From Hysterangium stoloniferum (Eukaryota > Basidiomycota > Agaricomycetes > Hysterangiales > Hysterangiaceae): a stretch of 64,000 nucleotides of DNA. The notes beneath the pieces are model-generated. The model had not been told where the DNA came from. It searched no databases and saw only the letters and a list, made by a program, of their open reading frames with translations. This document shows, in pieces, positions 9,722 to 22,338 of this stretch (its first letter is position 1; every line of letters begins with the position of its first letter). The DNA lies in the NCBI GenBank assembly GCA_015178975.1, contig WHVD01000011.1, positions 1,240,001 to 1,304,000 of the forward strand, in the 5' to 3' direction. A program made the translations under genes and the position numbers.

Positions 9722-12550
9722 TCAGTCTGTATCGAGTCCAGCCAGCGCTCCAAACATACCGCTGGGTTGGGGCTGTGTCCTCTGACTGCTCTTAGGTCCG
9801 TCTCTGATTTCTTTCCTCGTTTTCTTCCCTCTTTTACCTTTTTCTTCGCTGAATACATTGCCGAGATTCTCCGTTGACGCCTGATATAAACGTTGGAACT
9901 GTTCTCCTATCCCCTTGTGTCTTTGTGACAACGCCGCGTGAAACCTCCGACCACTGAACAACCTCTCAGCTTCACCAACTATTAGTGGCATCTCGCCATA
10001 TTGTCCCAGAGTCTCCTGCTCAGCATTGGGAGTTTCAACGAGCAGTAATGCTTGGGCAAGCCATGCGATCGCTTCCGCCGCCGCGGCGACTTGTGCTGTG
10101 AGTTGGATTGCACGTTCCTTTATAGGGGGTAATTCGGTGTTTTCCTGTTCTTCACAGAGTGATGATAAGAATGCTTCGGACTCGGCCCTTGTCCATTTCT
10201 CCTTTTCGCGTTCTCTTCTCCGATTACCGTCCTCTACTCCTTCAGCACGCGTATGCAATGTTTGCAATACCCATCGATGTACTAGCACCCATAATAATTT
10301 ATCCTTGATGTCGCTTGCTTCTTCTGCCATTGCACGCACAGTTGGAGTATCGCTATGCAAGACCTTCAGGAATATATACAAGCGCTCCGACAGTGGTCTC
10401 AGCTGAGCAGGGATCCGATGGTCTTCATCATACCAAAACAGATTCTCCATTCCAGAGACCTCACAATCTTCAGCCGCCACCCTTGCACCCCGCCTAACGT
10501 ATTCGGTGACAATTCTCCGTTGAGGCAGATCCATGTGTTCATTCGCTTCATTCGCTGGCGTTGTACATATGCTAGGAACAGTGTTTGTGCCTGGCCCTGA
10601 TAATCCTTCTGAACCCCCTTGGGCTGCGTCAGAAAAGCTGAGACGCTGCAATCTTCCTCGTAGGACGGCAAGAGGATCCTCGTCCGAGGACTCTTCGTCA
10701 GAATACTCTTCCACCACGTCGACGAGTTCATCGTCATCTTCCTGAGGCTTAATGATGTGTTCGTTACGATTATTATGCTAAATGAATAGTAAGAGTGGCT
10801 CTCACCTCTTCCTCTAATTCTTGGTCAATATGCAGTTCATTGGACTTGATGCTTCTATCAGGAATTCCACCCCCAATAACGAAGATCTTCCATATTTGCT
10901 CTCGAATCGGTCGTCCAATACTTCGTGCACAACATTCTCGGTCAGGATCTTCCAAAAACAGCGTCGGAAAACAGATGCCTCGGGAGAATAGTTCCATCAA
11001 CCTGGGATGGAAAACACCTGAATGGTAGCCATGCAGGTACATGCTTTTGATTTCCTCAAAGGCGCTATTCGATCTTTGACTGCTAGAATTCGCCCGCACG
11101 CTACCGTCGTCATCATCAGAAAACAATGATTCTGGATGGATCAGTGCGTATTGAAGGGTGCTTTGTACCACAGCCTCCGTGATTTTATCAATTTCGCCAG
11201 TCGTAGGGGAGAACCGCGGATCACGCCATTGGAGAAGTCGCTCAGCAGTCGTTCCTAAAGCATTGAAAACATTTAGTTGCCATTTTCCCTCTGTCTGAAG
11301 AGAGCTAGTGACCAATTACGTCAATAACACCAGCTTCACCCCCGCGGGCGATTTTGCGTGTCTTCTTAGGGTCTCCCGATTGTGCGTCTTTAAGGACAGA
11401 TGATAACGTATCAGCCATTCTCTTAACCCGATTTACAGCCGTTTCATTAGATCTGAAAAAATCAAATGACGAATAATCATTGCCTATAAAAGCACCCAGC
11501 AGCGGTAGAAGTGAAGTCGGAAGGGCGAAATGTGTTGCAAGAGTAGAAGGTTCATAGACGGTGAGGACGAGCGATAATTCCATCAGTTCTTCCGTTGCAG
11601 ATGGTGGTAAAGGTCCATTTCCTAATGTTACTCTTGATTCCTTAACCTTCATTTTTGATTTCTGTTTCTTCTTGGTCACAATTTGAAACTCGTCACTTTC
11701 ATCACCTTTCAGAGTAGAAGATTCCGACACCCCTCTCCCCACGTCGCTAATAGCCGCACACCACAACATCTCGTCAAGAGGGATGAATCCCTGGTAAGTA
11801 GACAATGAGATCACGTTAAATATAGATTAGATTCAGCATCACCAAGTAACCCTCGGAATTCAGAACAACGAAGTCGGAGTCGTTGCCTATAACATACGCC
11901 CCGAGCTTTCCAGCAAGCGACACGATATAAGAATCAGCTTCCCCTTGAGTGATCTCCACATCAAGCTCACTAGCCATGGACAGCAGCTTAGACAGAATCG
12001 CAGAAAATGCCAATGGTGGGGAAATCCGGGTTTCAGCCAACGACCTGGGTGTAGATCGTGCAACAGGTGATGTGCGAAAAAATAGGTTAGCAGGGCGAAT
12101 GAAGTTGTCTTGTATTCGAGTAGTCAATGTGGGATATTTAAGCGGTGGAGTGGGCCCTATGGGATATAATCAAAGGACAGTATTAGAATTGAAAGGCTAG
12201 AATTCTCATCACCGTACCGTCAAAAACGATCGTGGGTAGTATGCCTACACGCATCCAGCTTTGCAGAACGCTCTCTACATGTCGGCATAAAGCCTCATAT
12301 TCTCCGCCGTATACCCATGGTTCTCCAGAGAGGTTATAAATACTATACAGCAAGCTTTGAAGAGTCAGATAGGGTCGAAAATCGGTCATTAATGGGCTTA
12401 CGACCAACCGTCGACTACGACGCGGATCTCTTGCCTCGCCTCAAGTGATGTATTAGCACTGTCATCCAGATTCCTGGGTTTGAGCTCAATGGTATGTGAA
12501 AGCTGGTGACGATGGTCTTTAAAGTATGTAGTTAGTCCCTTGACTCCCAT
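9722..12550 (-). CDS. Asteroid-like protein with XPG nuclease fold (848 aa)
   Basis: Six exons on the minus strand: 12402-12550, 12218-12354, 11843-12156, 11313-11790, 10806-11254, 9722-10741. The product starts MGVKGLTTYFKDHR, the typical N-terminus of Asteroid/XPG-N proteins. Acidic positions of the XPG/FEN fold are visible: D47 in VVVDGWS, D95 in VFDG, E168 and D170 in QGEADSY, and D188 and D190 in GNDSDF. PWVYGGEYE follows the first motif as in other fungal Asteroid homologs. The C-terminal half is long, helical and acidic (EEEDDDELVDVVEE...) with no known domain. The start at 12550 was chosen because it opens directly into the family N-terminus; an upstream in-frame ATG at 12610 adds 20 unrelated residues. 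Asteroid proteins are thought to act in DNA repair or signalling; nuclease activity here is not shown. Confidence 0.88.
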
Positions 12551-12951
12551 CTGAATTGTATGTGGGTGAGAATGTTTTGAATGTGACTTCGCGTAGTGGT
12601 CACCCATCAATATTCAATGCGCGCCTGCCCATGGCAAAGTGGCGAGGGGTAGAAGTAATTAGCCCATTAGCTGGTAAGGCTGAAGTCTGTTCCAAGGCGA
12701 CAACTTTGTAAGCCTATCAATATAATATGATAATCCACGTTCCCCACCCCCTCCGCCGCCGCCCTCTTCCACCGTTTCCCCGGAAATCAACAATAAAGCC
12801 AGGAAGGGAGGAGAATAATCGCATGTAAAAGACGATCTGCATGTCAATTCAAAAAATGATTATATGGGGCAGTCGGATTATTTTTATGTCATATTCTACA
12901 CGAAAAAACATGCCGCTTTGCCTCATCCGGTGTAATCCAAGTCGGTCATGA
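12551..12951. other. Intergenic between NAD kinase and Asteroid-like gene
   Basis: It serves as the 3' region of the NAD kinase and the promoter of the Asteroid-like gene, which lie in tandem on the minus strand. A GGTGGAGGGGGCGG-type GC-rich patch (about 12745-12775 on the minus strand) is the only notable feature. Confidence 0.5.
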
Positions 12952-14437
12952 TCAATGCGTATGTCTCAGCATTCCCTTATTGCGGAAGGTTGCATTGAAT
13001 TGTAGTAACGTATTTATATCTCCGACCCAGTCGTCGGAACGATTATCTGAAGTCCCGTCCCCCTCTGCCTCAGGTAAGACCGATGACCGTTTGACGCAGG
13101 GTATAGGGTATTGAGACATCTGGATGCGCACAGATTGCCCCTGACACAGAGTGTCAAGGCCAGTAGGTGGCAACTGACCGTCCATCGAGACTTCAACAGG
13201 TGCTCTCGATTTCATATTAATCTGTCGACACAAGTCAGTCGGATAAGACAGAAGCATAAAACCATGGGTTATGGGTCATACTTTTAACATCAGCTGACTA
13301 GTTCCAGGGAGCAACAAAGGTCTAAAGGAGAGGCTTCTCGGAGATATCGGGGTTAAAAGCAGGGCCTTGACAGATGGATGAACAATAGGGCCGCCAGCTG
13401 ACAAGGAATATGCAGTAGAACCCGTTGGCGTCGAGATGATTAAACCATCTGACTGCGGATGAGACCGAAAGGGGTTGAGAATGTAGACAATTGTAAATAA
13501 TAAGGGTAATAAAATAATAGATATCTTACAAAGGCCTCTGTTAAGTGAACGCCATCCACATAGACATCCACGATGCTCAGGTGAGGGCTCCTGCCTCTGT
13601 GAAGCGTGACTTCGTTCATGACCTGCCAGCCTGTATCAAGAATACATCAAGTTATGGCCATAACGGAATGCAAGCCACAACACCAACCAGCAAGATTGGG
13701 AACATCTAGTTCCTGGCCGTCCGTATCGGAGAAGGTGCATGCCAGACGCATGCGCTCCAGAACAGTCGCACGGCCATCGAAAACATCCCGAATGGCCACA
13801 CGAAAATCGTCAATGTCTAGACGAGCGGCAGGCAAAAATGACTGAAGCCCGAAAATAGGTGTGTGCATCTACTCACGGAACGGCAGCAAAAATCCAAGCG
13901 TCCCCATGGAGAAACTCAAGACGGGAGGCACTGGTCCGGTCTTGAAGAGACTCGATGCGTGCAGGATTGTCCCGTCGCCGCCGAGGGTAATAACAAGATC
14001 AACAGCATCCTTTGACTTCAACGACCACGGTTCAGTGCCATTTTCCCTCCCAGTGTCAATGGCTGGGTTTTCATGATGATGTAAGGATGTCTCTTCATGC
14101 AGTAGTCGCACAGAGGGGTAAGTGCATCTCAAGTACCTTTTGGAAATAATTCAGCCGTCTTTTTACTCACATGATGCAATCCTCGTTACTTGGCTATAGA
14201 GACCATAGCGGCAGATACTAAGTCATCGTTTCTTTTTTTGACGAATAATACTGACTGAGGTGCGGATCTGCCAGGCGTGAACCTCGTTACAGGAGCAAGA
14301 CAATGGCACGGTACGTACAAATTCTTTGAATAAAATCTTCTAAATACGGTAGGATTCACTTTCTTGTGCGCATATCGAATAAACATCGTGTTAGCGATGG
14401 TGGAAGGTATAATCACTAGGTACGAACTCCGCCTCAT
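12952..14437 (-). CDS. NAD kinase, probably mitochondrial (392 aa)
   Basis: Six exons: 14190-14437, 13877-14136, 13688-13816, 13530-13630, 13282-13452, 12952-13221. The protein makes NADP from NAD and ATP. Visible family motifs are [10 protein letters not shown] (GGDG at residues 135-138, nucleotide binding), [24 protein letters not shown] (N218-E219) and [16 protein letters not shown] (T254-Y261 region). The N-terminus is rich in Arg, Lys and Ser and poor in acidic residues ([10 protein letters not shown]..., later RYAHKK, RRFYSK), which suggests a mitochondrial presequence as in yeast Pos5; a second Met at residue 18 is an alternative start. The frame is intact. Each intron was placed by homology across the junction, such as LLPF|HIDDF and NLA|GWQVMNE. 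C-terminal residues after the Ser/Asp-rich stretch ([13 protein letters not shown]) are less certain. Confidence 0.93.
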
Positions 14438-17400
14438 TAACCGCGTCCAGCTATACAGCTAAGTCTAACTGTACGACACAACTCAAGTATAACTATAACT
14501 ATCCTGCTACTTGAACTCTCAAGCGATCTTTAGAGTGACGTCATATCATTGTCAAGGCAGGAATTCTACGCTTTGCGTGTCAATCAGCCACACTTTGAAG
14601 CCCTGCGAGCTATTTATTCCGGGCAACCCGTGGGATGTGCAGGGCATGCCCAGTAAAATGTTGGAAGTTGGCATCCAGCATACATAAACCTCCTAGTGAC
14701 GGATAACCAGGCTACTACAGTACCATGTCTACCGCTCAGGAACTATTGAAGGATAAGCATTTACCGATCAAGAACACGCCATACCTTGTGAGTTATGTTA
14801 TGTCACCTCAAAACCTGTGCCCTTACTTTGTGCATGGCGGAACACATTTCTATTCCGACCTCCGTGCACTGGCAGCATGAATTCACCAGGCCGCCCGCTG
14901 CCGGCTGGCTCTGCATTGCGGAATGTAGCAATCCGAGTGAATCCGCCAGGCAGCTTGCCTCGGCCTGGGCCTCGCACTACGGAATGGAACAAAACCTGAT
15001 GCACCGCATCAGCACTCTCTCCTGAGTCATTCATTCTAAGCTCTCCTTTACCACGACCTTCAAAAGAACTGATTCAATGTTATCGTGGTTGGACAGCTCC
15101 GGACAGTGCTAAACAAGGTTCGCGATTCAACGTATATCAAACGCTTGTCACCAGAGGTTAGTTATTCCGTGTAGCTGGAAGAATCATTCGCATGGCACGC
15201 TTCGCACTTGCATGTGTACTCGAAACCCGGACCTCCATGGAAGTCTGACTCCGCGGAGAAAACTCGCCCATAGCTGACGTTTGGCATTACGCGTCATCAT
15301 GCCCCCCATAGGTCGACCAGTGCCTCCCACGACCTGGGGGAGGGAGATAGGGTCGAGGCCACCTCTTGCCGGACCAGTTTGCCGTGGAGCCAATCAGGTG
15401 CCATGTATTTATAGGGCATGCACTCATTCGGGAAGATCCGCTGCATTTTTAAACAAACCCAAAATCGCACGAGTATATTGAAGCCAGGTTCTGGGATTGC
15501 CAGCCTTAAAAGGTTGTGATGGATGCGTTGGGGAGTTTGCCACCTCCAGCTCACGATGAGCACGACTGTCGCCAAAGAGAATGTTGGACACTTCACAGAA
15601 ACGGAACAGCGCGGATCCTGAATCATGAGACTTGGTTATGAATGGTTTTATGGTGCCCACGATGACAGGACAGTCTCGACTGTACTGCCTCCAAGCATCA
15701 CTTGCTCCATTGTGTTATCGAAACGCATGTCAGTGCTCGCTGATAGAGTGCTTCCCTGTTGACATCCGGGGATCACATGATCCATGTTGTCCCGGAGTGA
15801 CTCTTATTTTAGATGACACATCGACAATCATTAAACTGTAAGTCCCCAACAGCTTCTCAAGTGTGGGGGTGCTCAATGCTAGTGGATGGATGTTGTTTCG
15901 CCCCGATCCCGATATCACCGCCGGCCTCTACTCTGCCAATCGGTATTACATGCCAGCACATCTCGTGGTACTTGTCTGTGCACAGGTATGGGAACGAATG
16001 AACCCGTGAAATAACTCTTGATAGACGCGGCTCGGAAGCTGAACTGCAGGATCGGTCAGGTTGCTCCTTCTACTTATGTAATATTCTCGAATATCACGTG
16101 GCATAACTGCTCAAACGGTGACCTCGAGTTATGATTGTGTTTGCTACTTTTTCGCAAATATTGTTCCTTCGAGTGAACGGTCGAAAGATGTGTGTAGATT
16201 GTCTGGCTTGAGGTGGCAAATGAGTTTCACAACTATATGCATGCTTCTGGATTCATATCACGAAATCACCCTGCTAATGGACACTGTGACTTGGTGCAAG
16301 AGATCTTCTAGTTAACCATCATCGATTAAAATCATGTCCTCCGATCATGACACAAGGGAGGATCGAAGTTAACATACACATGCGTTACCAGAGCTCACTG
16401 GATTACTATGCCAAGGCCTCAAACCTGACTCAAAACAAGGCAACTTAACCCTGATATACACCCGCTTTTCCTTGGAATAGGCTCCATCGCGGCCTTGGCA
16501 GGCAAGGGGCTCTCGACTCGTTACAATAGGAGAAGATCATTGCCTCGGATGATTTATGGTTTAATCAGGCTTCGAAATTGTGGAGACACCCTCGCAACCA
16601 TAACAAGAACCCTCCGCCGTGTCGGTGGCTGTTAGCACTGCAGTGTGATTTGCATCGGTTACTCACAGACCTGGCTCTTTCATGACGCTGTCACAGAGCG
16701 ATAGAGGTGCATATAGATAGATGCACAGCGTTGGAGTGGAGTACGACTTTGGGCTATTCCTAGCTAGAGCATATCCCTTGGAGTCGGGGCTGTCGTTCAG
16801 GCCTTGGCCTGCGCGCACTTGGCTATTCCCGCCCCGTTTTGTCTGTGATCTTGATTTTTCTCAGAGGGCAGCTCGAGAGAGACACCATGCGATACTTGTG
16901 CTGCATCAACGCACCACCATTTGGTACTGTTCGAGAATGACCTAGACCATATGGTTTCAGCCAGCATCAAACTTTTGTTCCATCGTCAATCGGGGTGGTG
17001 AATGAAAATGCAAATTAACGAACTGGGGAGACGCCTATGAGATGCCATCGATAGTAAGCCCAAACATGCACAAAACGCATGCTATAGCGGTGAAAGCAGC
17101 TATATCTGCATGCTGCATCTGGATAGTACCCGCATCCTGCACCATCTGATAGTGGGTCAAGGTACACTTCCAGGTTTGACAGGAGTTCCGATGTTGTTCC
17201 AACACACATCTGAAAAGTCCAACAGCAAAGCCTCAGGCACTCAATCTCACGCGCTAGCTGATTGCACCAAAATTACCAGGGGACGCGGAAGGCTCTGAAA
17301 GGAAGAAAAGAAAGACTGTGGTGAGAAAGAGCGCTCATCAACGCCCCTCTATGCCACAAAGTCACCGGCTACTTCAGCATCAGGCGTCAAAGCCGCCGGC

Positions 17401-19117
17401 ACGGCGCCAGCCTGACTGAGGTATGGACTGATTGATCGCACTATTTGCGCACAGCGCACAAATGACATTGCGCGCGGTGCAAAGGAGGTAGGGTTGTCCA
17501 TGGTGTTATCGTAATGACCGTGCGTTTAGGAGTGTGAAAGGCATCTTTGATTGTCTTTGACTACCCAAGGGGGGGGAGAGGGGAGAGGGGTGGGGGGAGA
17601 AGGCTAGGTGCACGCGGCGTGGAACGGTGATGATCTGTGAAATAAAGGGGCGCTGGCTCACCCCCCCGCATGAACGAAGCGTCCATGGTGCATGGTGCAG
17701 CGAGAATGGGCGCGTCCATTAAGAAGCGTGAATGGATCAGTGCGGTGCTGCTTAACAGCCAATAAGAGCCACCATAGATAGTGGCAGCGATGGGATTCTA
17801 TCGTGATGCCAAATTCTGAACATGGAAGATTTCCAATAGCCTCATGGCTGGCTGCAGGGTCGAAGCCGAAGCCGAAGGTCTCCCGCCCAGTCAGTCACCG
17901 TATGCTGCGCTGGCAGGGCTGCACGTGCCGGCGGTACGAAGATTTACAGGCATCCGTCCTAGCAGTGCATGACGCTTTGCTTCATTATATGTCGATGGTG
18001 GCGCCGCTCCTCGCAGCTGTTTGTCAGTTCGTGACAAGTGTTCCGACGTCGGGTGCCGGGCGTCGAGGGCCAGGTCTAGAAGATTTACGCAACGCAGCGG
18101 ACACAGCACTCGGTGGCAGAAAACTTAGCAAGACGCACATCCTAAGACTGATGAAAGATTTATCTTTTGGGCGGTCCCAATTCGATCAGGGATCGGCAGG
18201 GCGGGTGGGTCTTGGGTGCATGTGATTTGATATGCGTTTTTTTTTTATCTTTATTTTTACAATAAGGAATAATTCAGTTCTGTCGATGCTCTCTGAGTAC
18301 TCGCACACGCAGTGTCGAATTGGGGAAAATGAATGTGCGACACTTTTTATTTTAAAACATGGCTTTCATTCTATGGGATCTCTTCTGCTCCTTCTCGTAA
18401 TAAATTCGCATCAAACTCGTGTCAGAGGCGTGGTGGAGAGATGTAGTTCCTTATACGGGCTACGGCACAGTTATAACCGTGGTGCATGAACAATTAGTAG
18501 CAACGCAAGTACGGGCGGTGCTCGGAGGGATCGGTGGCTCCGCTGCGGGAGGCGGAGATTGTGCTTGTACGCTCTCGTCCTTCTCGAGGTTATGCCAAGT
18601 GGCTGGACAATTCGGCGTGTGCAAACGAGAAGTGCAGCGATTCCAAGGCGGACACCTCGCAGAATTGTATTATGTAATATTAAAAAGAAATATTTAATTA
18701 ATTATTTAATTTGACTAAATAAGGAGCTGCTGTGCTGGTAAGGATGGATAAAAGGAGGATGGCGGTCTCGTCTGTCCCCATTACCCCCGCACCATCTTGC
18801 TCTTCACAGTCGTGCTATTCCACCGTTTACTCTAGTTTATTCCCTCGATCAATAATCCCCCTACAAAAACCAGCGTGGTCGCTTAGCGTCGGTTAGTATT
18901 CAAATGATATTCAAATAGAAATAATAATTATTTATTTTTATTAAGTTAATTGTTCTGATAGAAAATCGACACCAAAAGGAAGAAAGGCTTCACGGCTGAG
19001 CACACGGCTTATAAGGAGAGGTCCCACTATCCATCCACGAAGAGCTCGACTTTACCCACTGCTAGAGCGCCCTCCCCTTGCTCTTGTGCTCCCCGTCTTC
19101 CTGTCTGCCCCACGATA
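14438..19117. other. Gene-poor 4.7-kb stretch, nothing recognised
   Basis: No frame here carries a known motif. A possible first exon begins at 14725 (MSTAQELLKDKHLPIKNT... followed by GTGAGT). A coding-like patch reading VIVVGQLRTVLNKVRDSTY and ending at a GTTAGT donor lies at about 15080-15160, but I could not join them into a gene. Longer frames (such as 17803-18225 plus) look random. A purine-rich run lies at 17568-17602 and an AT-rich patch at 18690-18720. Old degraded repeats, a lineage-specific gene or non-coding RNA are all possible. Confidence 0.4.
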
Positions 19118-20279
19118 ATGTCCGTAGCTGGTCCCTACGCCGCCACGAGACATCAATCTCCAACCCGACCCTCAAAGTCGAAACATCCACGTCCATCAGG
19201 TTACCAAACTGTCGTAGTAGTGAGTCCCACAAGTTCCGGTCTCCCATCCAGGCGTCTAATCCACCTCTCTCGCTCTCTCGGTAGCCGCCTCAAAGTTCCG
19301 ATCCCTATTACGGCCATCGAGAAATCGCAGAACTATGCCTGAGATTTATCAAGTCCCTTTTTGCTTGTCCCGACAGGCCGCCACCATCCACAACATCTCC
19401 CTCAAGCCCCACACCGACCCTCGCCATTTTTGTTGCTTATGCCTTGCATCGAACGCGTCTCCACCAATCTGTCACATTTACTGCATTATTTCTTCTCTCT
19501 CGTCTCAAGTCTCGGTTTCCCGCTGCGCGAGGGTCTTCAGGGCACCGTCTCTTCATCTCCGCATTTATGATCGCGAGCAAGGTCGTCTGCGACGATACCT
19601 ACTCCAACAAGAGCTGGACCGTCGTTGGGCAGGGCATGTTCTCCTTGCGGGAGATCAACCAGATGGAGCGCGAGATGTGTGGCTATCTAGAGTGGGTGCT
19701 CAATGTAGACCCGAAGGAGCTCGTGGAGTTCGAGGAGACGGTGCGCAAGGACTACGCAGTCGATGGCGCGTGTCCGTCGTTTGTGCATCCCGCGCAGCCT
19801 GCCGCGGCGCCCGTGCCCGCATCGACGATCAATGCATCGCAGAACCCCCTCCAGGTGCACCAGCCCATGGCCGTGGACCCCACACCCATGACGCCCCAGA
19901 CTCGCCACGCCGACCCGCCCTCACCGCCATCTCGCGCAAGTCCTCCACCGTTTCATCGCACCACGCGGCACCGCCGCCGCCGCCGCCGACATATGTCGAT
20001 ATTACACACGCGATCGACGCGCGCCCGTCGACGCCTGCACTCGGGGACAACAACTCGCCCTCGCCCGCGTCGTCCACGGCGTGCGTGACGCCGCAGTCGG
20101 ACGAGGAGACGGACGACGCGACGATCGTCACGATGGGGCTGCACGACGAGCACATGGCGGAGATGGGGCCGATGCGGGCGCACTCGGCCATGTCGATGAG
20201 CTCCGTCGCGTCGATGCCGCCCAAGTCAAAACTCGGCCGCGACCCGTCGTTCGCGTTTGTGTCGCGCACGGTATGGTGA
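19118..20279 (+). CDS. Pho80/PCL-type cyclin (frame problem near the 3' end)
   Basis: Exon 1 is 19118-19219 and exon 2 begins at 19285. The spliced frame contains a fungal Pho80-like cyclin box: ELCLRFIKSLFACPD, AIFVAYALHRTRLHQSVTF, SSGHRLFISAFMIASKVVCD, DDTYSNKSWTVVGQGMF and REINQMEREMCGYLEWVL. Such cyclins bind Pho85-type kinases to control growth, cell cycle and nutrient responses. After about residue 225 the original frame turns into an Arg-rich, GC-driven text and stops at 20088. The next frame from about 19850 onward reads a natural Ser/Pro/Asp-rich tail (YVDITHAIDARPSTPALGD, PPKSKLGRDPSFAFVSRTVW) ending at 20279. Either one base is missing near 19900-19930, or an 86-nt intron (19855-19940) restores the frame. 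The end given assumes the second frame is the true tail. Confidence 0.85.
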
Positions 20280-21055
20280 CTTCACGCGGCCGTCCTCTCC
20301 CATATCCGCTGATCTGCTTGCATGGTTCGCACTATCCATTATCTGTATCGATACACCATCACTGTACCGGGTTGGCTGGCCGTCGCTTATTTAACGCACC
20401 CACCACGTCATATATTACTCTTTTTTGGGCTCCGAGCATAGGCATCCATTTTGCATTGACATTCTTGATTTATCTGGGACATGTGTACTCGCATTATAAA
20501 ATACTAATACAGAAATATAAGACTGCGAAAAAACACAATTGTGTCTGAATGGGCGGTATTGAAGCTATGTAGTTATCAAAGGAGAAGTGATGAAAGGGCT
20601 TTTGGACTCAGGAGGTCTTGATGGATCCTTAAGGGTATTATTCGCTGTGCCAATGGGCGGCGATGTATGCCGTACAGCAGGCGCTCAGGAATGGCGTGAT
20701 CTCTAAACGTTTTTTCATATTATTTAATGGGCATCCTGTCCCCACATTTGACTTGTCATTTTTGAAATGTCCTGTTTGGGACAGGGATCTGCCGGTGCTT
20801 GCATAGTAGAGCTGATGTTGCCCCCTGATCGGGTAACTTGGGGAAAAATAGGCTTCGTCTGTTCGATTAAATTTGTCTCATGGCACCGCGCGGTGGATAT
20901 TTTTGGCTCTGCGAGTGTGATCAGTTTCATCCAGCTCCCCCAAACCACTTGATCGCGCCGCGCCGCGCGCGACTGATAAGAAGCGTCATTGAGACGGTCA
21001 GAATCAGAGATTTATCTGATAATTGCAAGAGAGTATAGCGCTGTCCGGTGCAAGC
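20280..21055. other. Intergenic between the cyclin and the acetyltransferase
   Basis: It holds the cyclin 3' UTR and the promoter of the next gene. No open frame with recognisable motifs is present. Confidence 0.5.
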
Positions 21056-22338
21056 ATGTCTGCATACGGCCCAAACCCAAACCCACCCCGCAATAGCCAA
21101 TCCATCATCCCCTCCAGCGTGCACCCACTCGGCCAGACGACATATGCCGCCGGTGCGGGAGCGCGCGGCGCGCTGTCCATCCACCACCTTACCGCTGCGA
21201 CGATCCCACACGCCCTGGCCGGCCACCTCTACGCTGCGTTCCAGGCCGAGCTCGATCGCGGCGTCACATACCCACAAGAGCACCCGATGGCCCGGCCGGG
21301 CTTCGATGCCTACTTCCTTGGCGGCGACTGCTTCGTCGGCATAGTGCATGCCGCCGAGGACGGGGCCCCTGCGGCGGGGGTGTCCCTCGAAGCGGCAGCG
21401 CAAGGCAGGGCCTGGGAGCACGCCGTCGGCGGCGTCTACTACGTGAGCACCCCGATCCCACCATCTCCTCCCCCCTGGGCAAATCACCCCGCTTCTGGCA
21501 TCACTGACGTTTTTCTTTGCACAAACAAAAAAAAAAAACTTTCTAGGTCAAGCCAAATTACCCGGGGCGGTCATCGCATGTGCGTGATGTGGGGATGCGT
21601 TTTGATTCTCCCCCCTTTCCCCCCCCCCCCCCCAGACCAGACGGGCTCATGTGACCGGCCCCCCGCGCCTGCGCGAATGAAGGGGTGTTGACTCCAGCTT
21701 CGGACAGCGCTCAGGTGTCACTCGGGGGCACTTCTACGTGCACGGTGCCCGGGTGCCCCGATACGCGTGAGAGCCCATCCATCCACGTCGCGTCGCGCGC
21801 GCGGCGCCCGGCTGCATGTCTGCTCCCACGTCCCCATATATATACACCCCACACACGTAAACTGAAACCCTGCGTGTCTGCATTTCCTGACGTGTTTTTC
21901 TTTTTTGCAGATTTGCAATGCGGGGTTTCTCGTCGCGCCGGCGTTCCGGGGCATTGGTGTGGCCAGTGCATTGGCGCGGTCGTACGTGCACAACGCACCG
22001 AGGCTGGGCTACAGGGCCTCCATATTCAACCTTGTCTACGTGAACAATGTGACGAGCGTGAGGTGCGGCTTCTTTTGCTTTTTTTCTTTGGATAAACTAT
22101 TCCCGAGCGTGCCACTGCCAGAGTTCTCTGCCATTTTTTTTTCTTTTCTTCGGTCGTTTTATTAATTCAAATGGCTCATCTGATATAATGCAGGATATGG
22201 GAACGTCTTGGATTTACAAAGATTGGACGGATTCCACAAGCTGGTCGGTTAAAGCGCAGCGAAGCCGATGGCGGTGGGGAGGAATATGTCGACGCCTGGA
22301 TTATCTACAAAAGTTTTGAGGATCAAGACTTGACCTGA
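21056..22338 (+). CDS. Mpr1-like GNAT N-acetyltransferase (238 aa)
   Basis: Four exons: 21056-21442, 21547-21579, 21911-22062, 22194-22338. Residues around 129-147 read YYVKPNYPGRSSHICNAGF and match the conserved core of yeast Mpr1 and fission yeast Ppr1. These acetylate azetidine-2-carboxylate and proline-pathway intermediates and limit oxidative stress. The acetyl-CoA site of the GNAT fold is visible as FRGIGVASALA (R153-A158), and the C-terminal IWERLGFTKIGRIPQAGRL also fits the family. Length is close to Mpr1 (229). Exon 2 is only 33 nt, and the 331-nt intron after it contains a run of C at about 21614-21634. Substrate is inferred from family only; a relaxed-specificity GNAT is possible. 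The start ATG at 21056 is the first in the frame. Confidence 0.88.
21614..21634 (+). repeat. Poly-C run in a GNAT intron
   Basis: A nearly uninterrupted C tract lies inside the second intron. It is prone to length change and sequencing error but does not touch coding sequence. Confidence 0.8.

Noticed and set aside
17803..18225. 140-codon plus-strand frame
   Set aside because: No motif, unremarkable composition, no splice partner; likely chance.
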